From Arthrobacter sp. zg-Y238 (GTDB lineage Bacteria > Actinomycetota > Actinomycetes > Actinomycetales > Micrococcaceae), in NCBI RefSeq assembly GCF_024385525.1, contig NZ_JANFLU010000004.1, positions 124,001 to 188,000 of the forward strand: DNA of 64,000 nt, written 5' to 3'. Shown piece by piece: positions 35,121 through 43,019 of the stretch. Each line of letters starts with the position of its first letter. Position 1 is the first letter of the stretch. The notes beneath the pieces were generated by a model, which saw nothing but the letters and a program-made list of their open reading frames with translations, made no database searches and was not told the DNA's origin. Position numbers and translations under genes: made by a program.

Positions 35121-36311
35121 ATGACTGTTTCCCCCTTGGTCTGGGGAGTGACCATTGTGGTCATCCTGGCCCTATTGGCCTTTGATTACTTCTTCCACAT
35201 CCGCAAGGCTCACATCCCTACGCTGAAGGAAGCGGCCATTTGGTCCTCCATTTACGTAGGTCTCGCCTTAATCTTCGGCGGTGTTGTCTGGGTCCTTGGC
35301 GGATCCCAGATGGGCACCGAGTATTTCGCCGGGTACATCACCGAGAAAGCACTCTCGGTAGACAACCTGTTTGTCTTCCTGATCATCATGGCGAGCTTCC
35401 GCGTTCCCCGTGAGGACCAGCAGAAGGTCCTGCTGTTCGGCATCGTCTTCTCCTTGATCGCCCGTACCGCCTTCATCCTTCTCGGCGCCGCGCTGATCAA
35501 CTCCTTCTCCTGGGTCTTCTACATCTTCGGTTTGATCCTGCTGATCACGGCGGGCAACCTGCTCAAGCCTGAAAGCACCGAGGGCGACGATGAAGCCAAC
35601 AACTTCATCATTCGCCTGGCCCGGAAGATCTTCCATACGTCGGATAGCTACGACGGCGACAAGCTGTTCACCATGGAGAACGGCAAGCGCGTCCTCACCC
35701 CGATGCTGCTGGTCATGGTGGCCATCGGCGGTACCGACATCCTCTTCGCGCTCGACTCGATCCCTGCTATCTTCGGCCTGACGCAGAATGTCTTCATTGT
35801 CTTCACCGCCACGGCGTTCTCCCTGATGGGCCTGCGCCAGCTCTACTTCCTCATCGACGGACTGCTCGACCGCCTGATCTACCTCAGCTACGGCCTGGCC
35901 ACCATCCTGGCCTTCATCGGCGTCAAGCTTGTCCTGCACGCCCTGCATGAGAACACGCTGCCCTTCATCAACGGCGGCGAGCATGTTTCGGTCGTGGAGA
36001 TCACCACCGGCCTCTCGCTCTCCGTCATTGTGGGCGTCCTGCTGGTGACCGTTGTTGCGTCCCTGGTCAGCCCCGCCGGCAAGGCCATGACAGCCGTCAA
36101 CAACGCGCGGCGCCATGCAGATGCTTACCTGGACCTGCACTACACGGCTGATCCCGAAGAGCGTGAGCGGGTCTACAAGGCCCTGTGCGATGAAGAGCAG
36201 GACATCCTGAAGATGGACCTCAAGTACCGCGACAAGGTCAAGGACATCGAAGAAATCCGCGAAACCGTAGCCCGCGCCCACAGCGAGCACGAGCGGTACC
36301 TCTCCCGCTAG
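35121..36311 (+). CDS. terC: TerC-family membrane protein, probable Mn2+ exporter
   Basis: This 396-residue protein has about nine membrane helices. The TerC signatures are ITEKALSVDNLFVFLIIM and, in the second half, GGTDILFALDSIPAIFGLTQ, supplying conserved acidic and Asn residues in the membrane; a VKLVLHAL block follows. The last 65 residues are a charged, probably coiled-coil cytoplasmic tail (HYTADPEERERVYKALCDEE). The ATG at 35121 follows the manganese riboswitch, which argues strongly for Mn2+ export rather than tellurite resistance. It ends before a stable hairpin at 36346. Confidence 0.92.
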   Translation: MTVSPLVWGVTIVVILALLAFDYFFHIRKAHIPTLKEAAIWSSIYVGLALIFGGVVWVLGGSQMGTEYFAGYITEKALSVDNLFVFLIIMASFRVPREDQQKVLLFGIVFSLIARTAFILLGAALINSFSWVFYIFGLILLITAGNLLKPESTEGDDEANNFIIRLARKIFHTSDSYDGDKLFTMENGKRVLTPMLLVMVAIGGTDILFALDSIPAIFGLTQNVFIVFTATAFSLMGLRQLYFLIDGLLDRLIYLSYGLATILAFIGVKLVLHALHENTLPFINGGEHVSVVEITTGLSLSVIVGVLLVTVVASLVSPAGKAMTAVNNARRHADAYLDLHYTADPEERERVYKALCDEEQDILKMDLKYRDKVKDIEEIRETVARAHSEHERYLSR

Positions 36312-36345
36312 CGAGAACAGCCGGCGGTGATCCGCCAGCAGTACC

Positions 36346-36381
36346 GGGCATTCCGGGCAGCCACCGCTGCCCGGGATGCCC
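36346..36381. terminator. hairpin after terC
   Basis: A 16-bp stem (GGGCATTCCGGGCAGC / GCTGCCCGGGATGCCC, one G-T pair) has a 4-base loop and lies between the convergent terC and YjdF-like genes. There is no T run, but the stem is very stable. Confidence 0.65.
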
Positions 36382-36444
36382 TTCGCAGTTAAGCGCGTGA
36401 ACCCGGTGCCACAAGTCGGCTATCAGCGGCGCGCGGGCCCCGGG

Positions 36445-37074
36445 CTAGCGGCGGGTACGGTGCGGCACCGGGGCAATCCGCCGCGCACCGGACCGGCGGA
36501 CCGCAAAACCCAGGCACAGGCCCGCGGCCAGGGCTCCCAACCCTGCGGCGGCCAGATCTCCCATGGTGTCCGCATATCCGACATTGATGCTTGCATCCAC
36601 GTACGTGTGGCCCCACCACTCACCGATCTCCCAAAGCACACTCATCCCCAGTCCCAGCGCCAGCACCAGCAGCGGAACCACCACGGGGAGCGAGGGGGAA
36701 TGCCGGTGCGGGCGCTGGACCGCCGGTACCGCGCCGAACTGCACCAGCAGGAAATAGGCAATCACGGCCAGCGCGCCGGTGGCGGCGAAGTGAACGGCGA
36801 GATCCCACCAGGAGACGCGGGCGTAGAGGTCCGCTACGCTGCTCCACGCTGCAACCAGCAGGACCAGGCCGTAGGCGGCGTCGAAACCGGGGAAGACCGC
36901 CAGTGCCCGGGAGACCAGAAGTCCCAGCAGCACCAGCAGGAACAGGGCCGTTTCCACCGGTCCCAGCAGTACCAGTGACGCCAGGACGCTGAGCACTCCC
37001 AGCGCACGTACCGCGTCGGCTAGGTATTCCTTCCGGGATTCCGGCGGGCGGAGCAGTGCATCGATCATCCTCAT
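36445..37074 (-). CDS. YjdF-like (DUF2238) integral membrane protein
   Basis: This 209-residue protein has five or six membrane helices. The conserved YjdF/DUF2238 features are visible: SWWDLAVHFAATG, then VLWEIGEWWGHTYVD, then DTMGDLAAAGLGAL, giving intramembrane Asp, His, Glu and Trp residues. The function of the family is unknown; the His/Glu/Asp set could bind a metal. A short basic tail ends the protein. It is divergent from the glycosyltransferase gene, with an 83-base spacer. Confidence 0.72.
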   Translation of the reverse strand: MRMIDALLRPPESRKEYLADAVRALGVLSVLASLVLLGPVETALFLLVLLGLLVSRALAVFPGFDAAYGLVLLVAAWSSVADLYARVSWWDLAVHFAATGALAVIAYFLLVQFGAVPAVQRPHRHSPSLPVVVPLLVLALGLGMSVLWEIGEWWGHTYVDASINVGYADTMGDLAAAGLGALAAGLCLGFAVRRSGARRIAPVPHRTRR

Positions 37075-37157
37075 ACGGTAGCCCGGTGCCGGCCACGGAA
37101 GCAGTGGGCACCGGAAACCGGCCCGGAGAACCAGCGGCCCCGCGCTAAACTCAGCCC

Positions 37158-37943
37158 ATGCCTTCTGAGCTTCCGGCAGTTTCCGTGGTCATCCCGTGCC
37201 GCAATGATGCAGTCCTGCTGGAAGCGTGCCTGCAGTCGCTCGCGCGGCAGAGCCTGCCGCCCCGGGAAATAGTGGTGGTGGACAACAACAGCAGCGATGC
37301 CAGCGCAGAGGTTGCCCGGAGGTTCGGCGCCCGAGTGGTTTTCGAACCGGCTGCGGGAATCCCTGCCGCTGCCGGCGCCGGGTACGACGCCGCCTCGGAG
37401 CGCCTCGACCCGGACGCCGTTATTGCGCGGTGTGACGCCGACTGCGTCCTGCCCCCGGATTGGATTGCGCGCATAGCTGAAGCTTTCGCTGCCGACCCGA
37501 AGTTGGAAGTGCTTAGCGGGCCCGGTGTTTTCTACGGGATGCCCCGCCTCCCGGCGCTGCTGCTTTCCCGGTTGTATCTGGGGTCCTATTACCTGGCGAT
37601 GGGTTCAGCGCTGGCCCACTGGCCGTTTTTCGGCTCGAACCTGGCTCTGCGCGCCGGGACCTGGCGGGCCGTCAGCGGCGAGGTGCACCGAAACGATGCG
37701 CAGATGCACGACGACGTCTGCCTCAGCTTCCATCTCGGCCAAGGTCGTCGCTGCCGCCGGGATCCGCATCTGACTGTGGGGATGGCGCCGCGCGCGGTGC
37801 AAAGCCGGGCAAACGTGGCCCTGCGCTTCCGCCGGGCCTTCCACACCCTGGCCGGCCACTGGCCCCAGGAGTACCCCTGGGTTCGCTGGAGCAGGAGATT
37901 CGCGGGCAGCAAAGCCACAGTACCCGCCGCACCGGCGGACTGA
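37158..37943 (+). CDS. family 2 glycosyltransferase
   Basis: This 261-residue GT-A enzyme has VVIPCRNDAVLLEACLQSL, EIVVVDNNSSDASAEVARRF, the metal-binding segment AVIARCDADCVLPPDW, and later ALRAGTWRAV and DDVCLSFHLG, the expected acceptor/base region. A hydrophobic stretch (LLLSRLYLGSYYLAMGSAL) near residue 135-150 may touch the membrane. Located just beside idi and the C50 carotenoid operon, it could glycosylate the carotenoid end groups as CrtX does in related bacteria; that is inference. The last codons overlap the first copy of a 25-bp direct repeat. Confidence 0.8.
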   Translation: MPSELPAVSVVIPCRNDAVLLEACLQSLARQSLPPREIVVVDNNSSDASAEVARRFGARVVFEPAAGIPAAAGAGYDAASERLDPDAVIARCDADCVLPPDWIARIAEAFAADPKLEVLSGPGVFYGMPRLPALLLSRLYLGSYYLAMGSALAHWPFFGSNLALRAGTWRAVSGEVHRNDAQMHDDVCLSFHLGQGRRCRRDPHLTVGMAPRAVQSRANVALRFRRAFHTLAGHWPQEYPWVRWSRRFAGSKATVPAAPAD

Positions 37944-37999
37944 GCACCTCCGGCGTACCAGCCTGAGTGCCCGCGCACCGGCAAACTGAGCACCTCCGG
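37929..37999. repeat. imperfect 46-bp-period direct repeat after the glycosyltransferase gene
   Basis: A 25-bp block beginning GCACCGGC and ending ACTGAGCACCTCCGG occurs at 37929-37953 and again at 37975-37999 with two mismatches. The first copy covers the stop codon of the glycosyltransferase gene. The arrangement looks like a small local duplication. Confidence 0.7.
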
Positions 38000-38010
38000 T
38001 GGAACCGGTT

Positions 38011-38532
38011 CTAGGGGTAGAGCAGCGGAAGCTGCAGCACCAGCCAGGGACTGAATGCCCACGGCGTCAGCCGAACCGCCGGAACGAGCTGCGCCGGATC
38101 CGCCCACTCCCAGTCCATGACCTCGTCCGGTGCGGGGACCGGATCGGCGTCGGCCACAGCCGTGTAAACGGGGCAGATCTCATGCTCGACAATCCCCGAG
38201 GCATCCACGGCACGGTAACGGAAATCCGGCAGCCGCAGCGTCAGGTCCCGCACTTCCAGCCCCAGCTCGCGCCGGGCGCGCCGGTTCACGGCGTCCTCCG
38301 TAGCCTCCCCTGGACCGGGGTGGCCGCAGAAGGAATTTGTCCAGACTCCAGGCCAGGTCAGCTTCGACATTGCACGGCGGGTGACCAGCAATTCGCCTCG
38401 CGTATTGAAGACGTGGGTGGAGAACGCCAGATGCAGCGGAGTGTCAGTGGTATGCACGCCGGCTTTGTCCCGAGTGCCCACGGGACGGCCGTCATTGTCG
38501 ACCAGAACCACGCGTTCTGAGCCGTCTGTCAT
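38011..38532 (-). CDS. idi: isopentenyl-diphosphate delta-isomerase (type 1)
   Basis: This 173-residue Nudix-fold isomerase interconverts IPP and DMAPP, feeding crtE. The active-site Cys lies in TNSFCGHPGPGEATEDAVNRRA, preceded by TRRAMSKLTWPGVW, and the metal/acid region is in RAVDASGIVEHEICPVY with the catalytic Glu. I place the start at the ATG ending at 38532 (MTDGSERV), because AGGGGAAG sits just upstream; an in-frame ATG ending at 38550 would add six residues. It is divergent from crtE with only 35 bases between starts. Confidence 0.93.
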   Translation of the reverse strand: MTDGSERVVLVDNDGRPVGTRDKAGVHTTDTPLHLAFSTHVFNTRGELLVTRRAMSKLTWPGVWTNSFCGHPGPGEATEDAVNRRARRELGLEVRDLTLRLPDFRYRAVDASGIVEHEICPVYTAVADADPVPAPDEVMDWEWADPAQLVPAVRLTPWAFSPWLVLQLPLLYP

Positions 38533-38567
38533 TTCTTCCCCTAGTCCCATACGTGTTTACTTTACCT
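38533..38567. promoter_or_regulatory. very short divergent promoter region idi/crtE
   Basis: Only 35 bases separate the chosen starts. On the + strand TTTACT (38556-38561) is placed as a -10 box for a leaderless crtE mRNA beginning at the ATG at 38568, which has no ribosome site. On the - strand TAAAGT in the same place could be the -10 of idi, whose ATG has a good ribosome site. The two promoters would therefore overlap. Confidence 0.4.
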
Positions 38568-39635
38568 ATGCAGACCCACCCCCCGCTCGACTTGTCTATC
38601 GGCCAGGACCTGGTCGAGACCGTCCTGAACCGGTTCTACGAGCGGGCCAAAGCCCGGGCCGCGAAACTGGGACCCGGCTACCTCTCACTGTGGCAGGCGC
38701 TGGAAAATTCGACTGCCGGAGGTAAGCGGGTCCGCCCGCGCATCCTTTTGACGGCCTACCTGAATCTCGGCGGCACCGACACGGCGGCAGCTGCCAGGGT
38801 AGGCGCCGCCTTCGAACTGCTGCATACGGCACTGATCGTGCACGACGACGTGATCGACCTGGATTTCACCCGCCGGGGACTCGAAAACGTCTCCGGTGTC
38901 TATCGGGGGCTGGCCACCGCTGCGGGCGTTGAAGCCGGCGCAGCCCGGCACCGGGGCCTCTCCGCCGGGGTCATCGCGGGGGACCTGGCGCTGACCGGTG
39001 CTTTCCGCCTGCTGGGCAGTGCCGAGGTGGACACGGACGTCCGGGAGCGGCTGGCCGAGATCCTGGACGACGCCGTCTTCGCGTCCGCCGGCGGAGAGCT
39101 GATTGACGTAGACCTTTCCTTCCACCCGGACGCTCCGCCCATCGCCGAAATCCTGCACATGGAGCGGCTCAAGACCGCTGTCTACTCCTTCGAAGCACCG
39201 CTGCAGGCCGGAGCGGTACTGGCCGGGGCATCGAACGACGTCGTGACCACCCTCGGTCTCTTCGGCCGGGACATCGGGATTGCCTACCAGGTGGTGGATG
39301 ACCTGCTGGGGGTGTTCGGCACGGAGAGCACCACGGGCAAGTCCAGTTTTTCGGACCTGCGTGAGGGAAAGCGCACGGTGCTGGTCTCCTATGTTGCACG
39401 GAAACCGGAATGGGCGGAACTCTCGGGCCTGATCGGGAACTCCGAGCTGACCGCCCGGGATGCCGCCCGCGCCCGGGAACTGCTCGTCTCCTCCGGTGCC
39501 CGGGACCATGCGCAGCAGCTGGTGCGCGAATATGCGGACCGTGCGCGCCAACACCTGGACTGCCCTGCGGTCACCCCCGGGCTGCGCACAGCACTGTCGA
39601 CAGTGGTCGACGACGCCGTGAACCGGGGACGGTAG
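38568..39635 (+). CDS. crtE: geranylgeranyl diphosphate synthase
   Basis: This trans-prenyltransferase of 355 residues makes the C20 precursor of carotenoids. The motif GGKRVRPRILL, the first Asp-rich motif in LIVHDDVIDLDFTRRG and the second in VVDDLLGVFG are seen; the stretch between them has the RHRGLSAGVIAGDLALTGA block of actinobacterial crtE enzymes. The ATG at 38568 is preferred; a GTG at 38553 would add five residues. It opens the carotenoid operon and its stop is 3 bases before the crtB GTG. Confidence 0.92.
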   Translation: MQTHPPLDLSIGQDLVETVLNRFYERAKARAAKLGPGYLSLWQALENSTAGGKRVRPRILLTAYLNLGGTDTAAAARVGAAFELLHTALIVHDDVIDLDFTRRGLENVSGVYRGLATAAGVEAGAARHRGLSAGVIAGDLALTGAFRLLGSAEVDTDVRERLAEILDDAVFASAGGELIDVDLSFHPDAPPIAEILHMERLKTAVYSFEAPLQAGAVLAGASNDVVTTLGLFGRDIGIAYQVVDDLLGVFGTESTTGKSSFSDLREGKRTVLVSYVARKPEWAELSGLIGNSELTARDAARARELLVSSGARDHAQQLVREYADRARQHLDCPAVTPGLRTALSTVVDDAVNRGR

Positions 39636-39638
39636 TCC

Positions 39639-40574
39639 GTGGCACCTGAGCAGGGCCTGTCCCTCTATAACGCCGTTGCGCGCCGGACGTCGGCCGTGCT
39701 GATCCGGTCCTATTCGACGTCGTTCGGGCTGGCCTCCCGGCTGTTGCCGGCCCGGACGCGCCTGCAGATTGAAACCGTCTACGCGCTGGTCCGGCTGGCG
39801 GACGAGATTGTCGACGGCGTGGCGGCGGCCGCACTGGTGCCCCGCACGGAGATCGGCGGGTTGCTTGATGAGCTGGAGGCGGACACGGAACGTGCCCTGC
39901 ACACGGGCTACAGCGTCAATCTGGTGGTCCATGCGTTCGCGCTGACAGCGAGGGAAGCCGGCATCGGTACGGATCTCACCCGTCCGTTCTTCGCCTCGAT
40001 GCGGGCAGACCTGGACCAGGTGGAACACACTGAAGCCAGCTTCAACGAGTACGTCTACGGCTCCGCCGAAGTGATCGGGCTGATGTGCCTGCAGTGTTTC
40101 CTCGACGGAGTTCCGCTGCCCGATGACCAGGCCAAGCGGCTGCATGAGGGCGCCCAACGCCTGGGGGCGGCCTTCCAGAAGGTTAACTTCCTGCGGGATC
40201 TCGCCCAGGACTTCGAGGCCCTGGGACGCAGCTATTTCCCCGGCGTCACCGTGGCAGCGTTCAGCGAAGCGGACAAGCACCGGATCCTGGACGGGATTGA
40301 TGCTGATCTGCTGGTTTCGGGTGCCGCGGTGGCGGAACTCCCGGCAAACTGCAGGGCCGCCGTCGCGCTGGCCCAGGACCTGTTCGGTGAATTGGCCCGC
40401 CGGCTCCGGAACACACCCGCCGAACAGCTGCGCACCTCCAGGGTGCGGGTACCGAACCCCGTGAAGGTCCGTATCGCAGCGCGTGCGGTCCTGACCCGCC
40501 GAGTGGCCGGTCCTGCCGGGCTCCGGCACCACGGCGGAAACCCAGCGGTCCCGGGAAACGAAAGGCAACCATGA
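39639..40574 (+). CDS. crtB: phytoene synthase
   Basis: This 311-residue squalene/phytoene synthase condenses two GGPP to 15-cis-phytoene. The two Asp-rich sites are YALVRLADEIVDG (first) and NFLRDLAQDFEALGR (second), with AYGSAEVIGLMC-like EYVYGSAEVIGLMCLQCF between and AAFQKVNFLRDL. The RSYSTSFGLASRLL opening is typical. The GTG at 39639 is the start. The stop codon TGA overlaps the crtI ATG, so the genes are translationally coupled. Confidence 0.94.
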   Translation: MAPEQGLSLYNAVARRTSAVLIRSYSTSFGLASRLLPARTRLQIETVYALVRLADEIVDGVAAAALVPRTEIGGLLDELEADTERALHTGYSVNLVVHAFALTAREAGIGTDLTRPFFASMRADLDQVEHTEASFNEYVYGSAEVIGLMCLQCFLDGVPLPDDQAKRLHEGAQRLGAAFQKVNFLRDLAQDFEALGRSYFPGVTVAAFSEADKHRILDGIDADLLVSGAAVAELPANCRAAVALAQDLFGELARRLRNTPAEQLRTSRVRVPNPVKVRIAARAVLTRRVAGPAGLRHHGGNPAVPGNERQP

Positions 40575-42256
40575 GTATGCGTCCGCGCACCGCCGTCGTG
40601 ATCGGCGGCGGAATTACCGGACTGGCCACCGCGGCACTGCTGTCGCGGGAAGGCCTGGAGGTCACGGTGCTGGAGAAGCAGCCGGAGACCGGGGGACGGG
40701 CCGGCAGCTGGGAGACCGGAGGCTTCCGCTTTGACACGGGACCGTCCTGGTACCTCATGCCCGAGGTCTTCGACCACTTCTTTAGGCTGCTGGGCACCTC
40801 CGCTGCGGAACAGCTGGAGCTGGTCCGGCTGGATCCGGGGTACCGGGTGCTCTTCGAGGACACCGCCGAACCGGTGGACGTGGCCGCCACCCGGGACGGC
40901 AACATTGCGTTGTTCGAGTCGCTGGAACCCGGTGCCGGAGCCCGGCTCGAGGAATACCTCGAGTCCGCCGAAGAGGTCTACGCCATGGCCAAGAAACGGT
41001 TCCTGTATACAACGTTCGCCTCGTTCCTGCCGCTGCTGCGCCCTGATGTCCTGCGCAGCGGCCCCCGGCTGGCCAGGCTGCTGCTGGAACCGCTGAGCAC
41101 CTTTGTTGCCCGGCGTTTCACGGATCCCCGGATCCGGCAGATCCTGGGCTACCCGGCCGTTTTCCTGGGCTCCTCGCCGTTCACCACGCCCAGCATGTAC
41201 CACCTGATGAGCCGGCTGGACCTGGCCGACGGGGTGCTTTATCCCGTGGGCGGCTTCCACCGGATAGTTTCGGTCATTTCCGACCTGGCGCGGGCCGAGG
41301 GCAGCCGGGTCATCACCGGGGCCGAGGTCACCCGGATCCGTACTTCCGCTCCGGCCGCCGCCAAGAACGGACGGCCCCGCTTCCCCCGCCGCAAACCCCG
41401 GGCCGTGGGCGTGGAGTACCGGGATGCCGCCGGCTCACTGGTGTCGCTGGACGCGGACCTGGTGGTTTCCGCAGCGGATCTGCACCATACGGAGACCGCC
41501 CTCCTGCCCCGGGCACTGCAGACCTATCCGGAGGAATACTGGGAGCACCGGGTCCCCGGTCCCGGCGGGCTGCTGCTGCATCTCGGCGTGCAGGGGCAGC
41601 TGCCGCAGCTGGAACACCACACCCTGCTGTTCACCCGGGACTGGGAAGCCAACTTCCAAAAGATTTTCGGCCAGGAGACCTCCGTGCCGGATCCGGCATC
41701 CCTGTACGTCTGCCGTCCAAGCGCGACGGACCCCGATGCCGCGCCGGAAGGACACGAAAACCTGTTTGTCCTGGTGCCGGTGCCTTCGGATCCGTCGCTG
41801 GGAGCCGGAGGGATTGACGGCGCCGGGGATCCCCGGATCGAGAAGATGGCCGACGCCGTCATCGAGCAGCTCTCGTCCTGGGCCGGAATACCCGATCTGG
41901 CCGAGCGCATCATTATCCGCCGAACCGTGGGCCCGCAGGACTTTGTCGCCGACCTCAATTCCTGGCGGGGAACCCTGCTGGGACCGGCGCACATCCTGAA
42001 GCAAAGCGCGTTCTTCCGCGGAACGAACGCCAGCCGGAAGGTGGAGGGGCTGCTGTACGCCGGCGGGTCCACCCTGCCGGGCATCGGCCTGCCTATGTGC
42101 CTGATCAGTGCGGAGCTCGTGCTCAAGCGGCTGCGCGGGGAAACGGGCACCGAGGCCCTGCCGGAGCCCGCACCGTGGGCGGCACAGGTGTCATCGAGCC
42201 AACTGCCGGGAGGGGAGCCCCCGGCCCCGCAGCCGTCGGCAGAGGCGGGAACGTAA
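40571..42256 (+). CDS. crtI: phytoene desaturase
   Basis: This 561-residue FAD enzyme desaturates phytoene in four steps to lycopene. The N-terminal motif AVVIGGGITGLATAALLSRE with the GGRAGSWETGGFRFDTGPSWY continuation, and the C-terminal YAGGSTLPGIGLPMCLISA flavin motif, define CrtI. The last 30 residues, rich in Pro, Ala and Glu, extend past the usual end. An ATG two codons downstream (40577) is an alternative start. The 5' end overlaps crtB by 4 bases, and the TAA overlaps the crtYe ATG by 1 base. Confidence 0.95.
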   Translation: MSMRPRTAVVIGGGITGLATAALLSREGLEVTVLEKQPETGGRAGSWETGGFRFDTGPSWYLMPEVFDHFFRLLGTSAAEQLELVRLDPGYRVLFEDTAEPVDVAATRDGNIALFESLEPGAGARLEEYLESAEEVYAMAKKRFLYTTFASFLPLLRPDVLRSGPRLARLLLEPLSTFVARRFTDPRIRQILGYPAVFLGSSPFTTPSMYHLMSRLDLADGVLYPVGGFHRIVSVISDLARAEGSRVITGAEVTRIRTSAPAAAKNGRPRFPRRKPRAVGVEYRDAAGSLVSLDADLVVSAADLHHTETALLPRALQTYPEEYWEHRVPGPGGLLLHLGVQGQLPQLEHHTLLFTRDWEANFQKIFGQETSVPDPASLYVCRPSATDPDAAPEGHENLFVLVPVPSDPSLGAGGIDGAGDPRIEKMADAVIEQLSSWAGIPDLAERIIIRRTVGPQDFVADLNSWRGTLLGPAHILKQSAFFRGTNASRKVEGLLYAGGSTLPGIGLPMCLISAELVLKRLRGETGTEALPEPAPWAAQVSSSQLPGGEPPAPQPSAEAGT

Positions 42257-42678
42257 TGGGCGTCCTCTACCTGCTTTTCCTGCTGCTGTCGCTGGGCTGC
42301 ATGGTGCTGCTGGATCACCGGTTCCGGCTGTTCTTCTTCGCCAACGCACGGCGGGCAGCCGTAGTACTGGCGATCGGACTGCTGTTCTTCACCGCCTGGG
42401 ACCTGGCCGGCATCGGCTCCGACATCTTCTACCGCGGCGAGACCCCGTTTATGCTCGGCCTGACTTTGGCACCGCACCTGCCCGTGGAGGAGATCTTTTT
42501 CCTGGCCTTCCTTTGCTACCTGACCATGGTGGTCTTCGGTCTGGTGCAGCTGGTTGCGGAACGAACAGCGGAACGGGCCGCGGAACGAACAGGGGAACGG
42601 GCTGCGAAACGACACCAAACCGCGGAACAGGCCAGCGAACACCCGGGCCGCAGGCCGGCGGAAAGGACGCAGCAGTGA
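42256..42678 (+). CDS. crtYe: C50 carotenoid cyclase subunit CrtYe-like
   Basis: This 140-residue protein has three or four membrane helices. The heterodimeric lycopene cyclase-domain features are LLDHRFRLFFFANARRA, TAWDLAGIGSDIFYRG, and LPVEEIFFLAFLCYLTMV with the PxEE motif. It forms the epsilon- or gamma-cyclase of C50 carotenoids together with the next gene. The last 35 residues are a highly charged repeat (AERTAERAAERTGERAAKR) not expected in the family. The ATG at 42256 overlaps the crtI stop; the end overlaps the crtYf GTG. Confidence 0.88.
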   Translation: MGVLYLLFLLLSLGCMVLLDHRFRLFFFANARRAAVVLAIGLLFFTAWDLAGIGSDIFYRGETPFMLGLTLAPHLPVEEIFFLAFLCYLTMVVFGLVQLVAERTAERAAERTGERAAKRHQTAEQASEHPGRRPAERTQQ

Positions 42679-43019
42679 CCTACTGGACCCTCAATGCCTT
42701 CTTCCTCGTTCCGGCGGCGCTGATCTGCGCAACAGCCCTGCTGCGTCGGAACCGCCCGCGGTACTTTGCCGCCGCGGCGGCCGTTACCGCCGTCGTCCTG
42801 CTGGTCCTGACTGCGGTCTTCGACAACCTCATGATCCGGGCGGGCCTCTTCTGGTACAACGAGGACCGCATTTCCGGTGCCTTTGCCGGCGCCGCGCCGC
42901 TGGAGGATTTTGCCTACCCCCTGGCGGCCGTCCTGCTGCTGCCGGCGCTCTGGGTGCTGCTGCCCGGACGTGCCCCCGCCCCGGGAGGCGCCAAGCCGGA
43001 CACTAAGGAAACGCCGTGA
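42675..43019 (+). CDS. crtYf: C50 carotenoid cyclase subunit CrtYf-like
   Basis: This 114-residue membrane protein is the partner of the preceding subunit. Landmarks are VFDNLMIRAGLFWYNEDRIS and APLEDFAYPLAAVLLLPALW, where the PLEDF motif supplies the acidic residue of the active site. About three helices are present, as expected for half of a heterodimeric cyclase. The GTG at 42675 overlaps the crtYe stop, and its own stop overlaps the crtEb start (GTGA both times), showing continuous coupling. Which ring type (epsilon or gamma) is made cannot be told by eye. Confidence 0.87.
   Translation: MTYWTLNAFFLVPAALICATALLRRNRPRYFAAAAAVTAVVLLVLTAVFDNLMIRAGLFWYNEDRISGAFAGAAPLEDFAYPLAAVLLLPALWVLLPGRAPAPGGAKPDTKETP

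Noticed and set aside
38685-40568. 627-residue open frame on the - strand opposite crtE and crtB
   Set aside because: It spans two well-defined genes of the other strand and has no recognisable domain.
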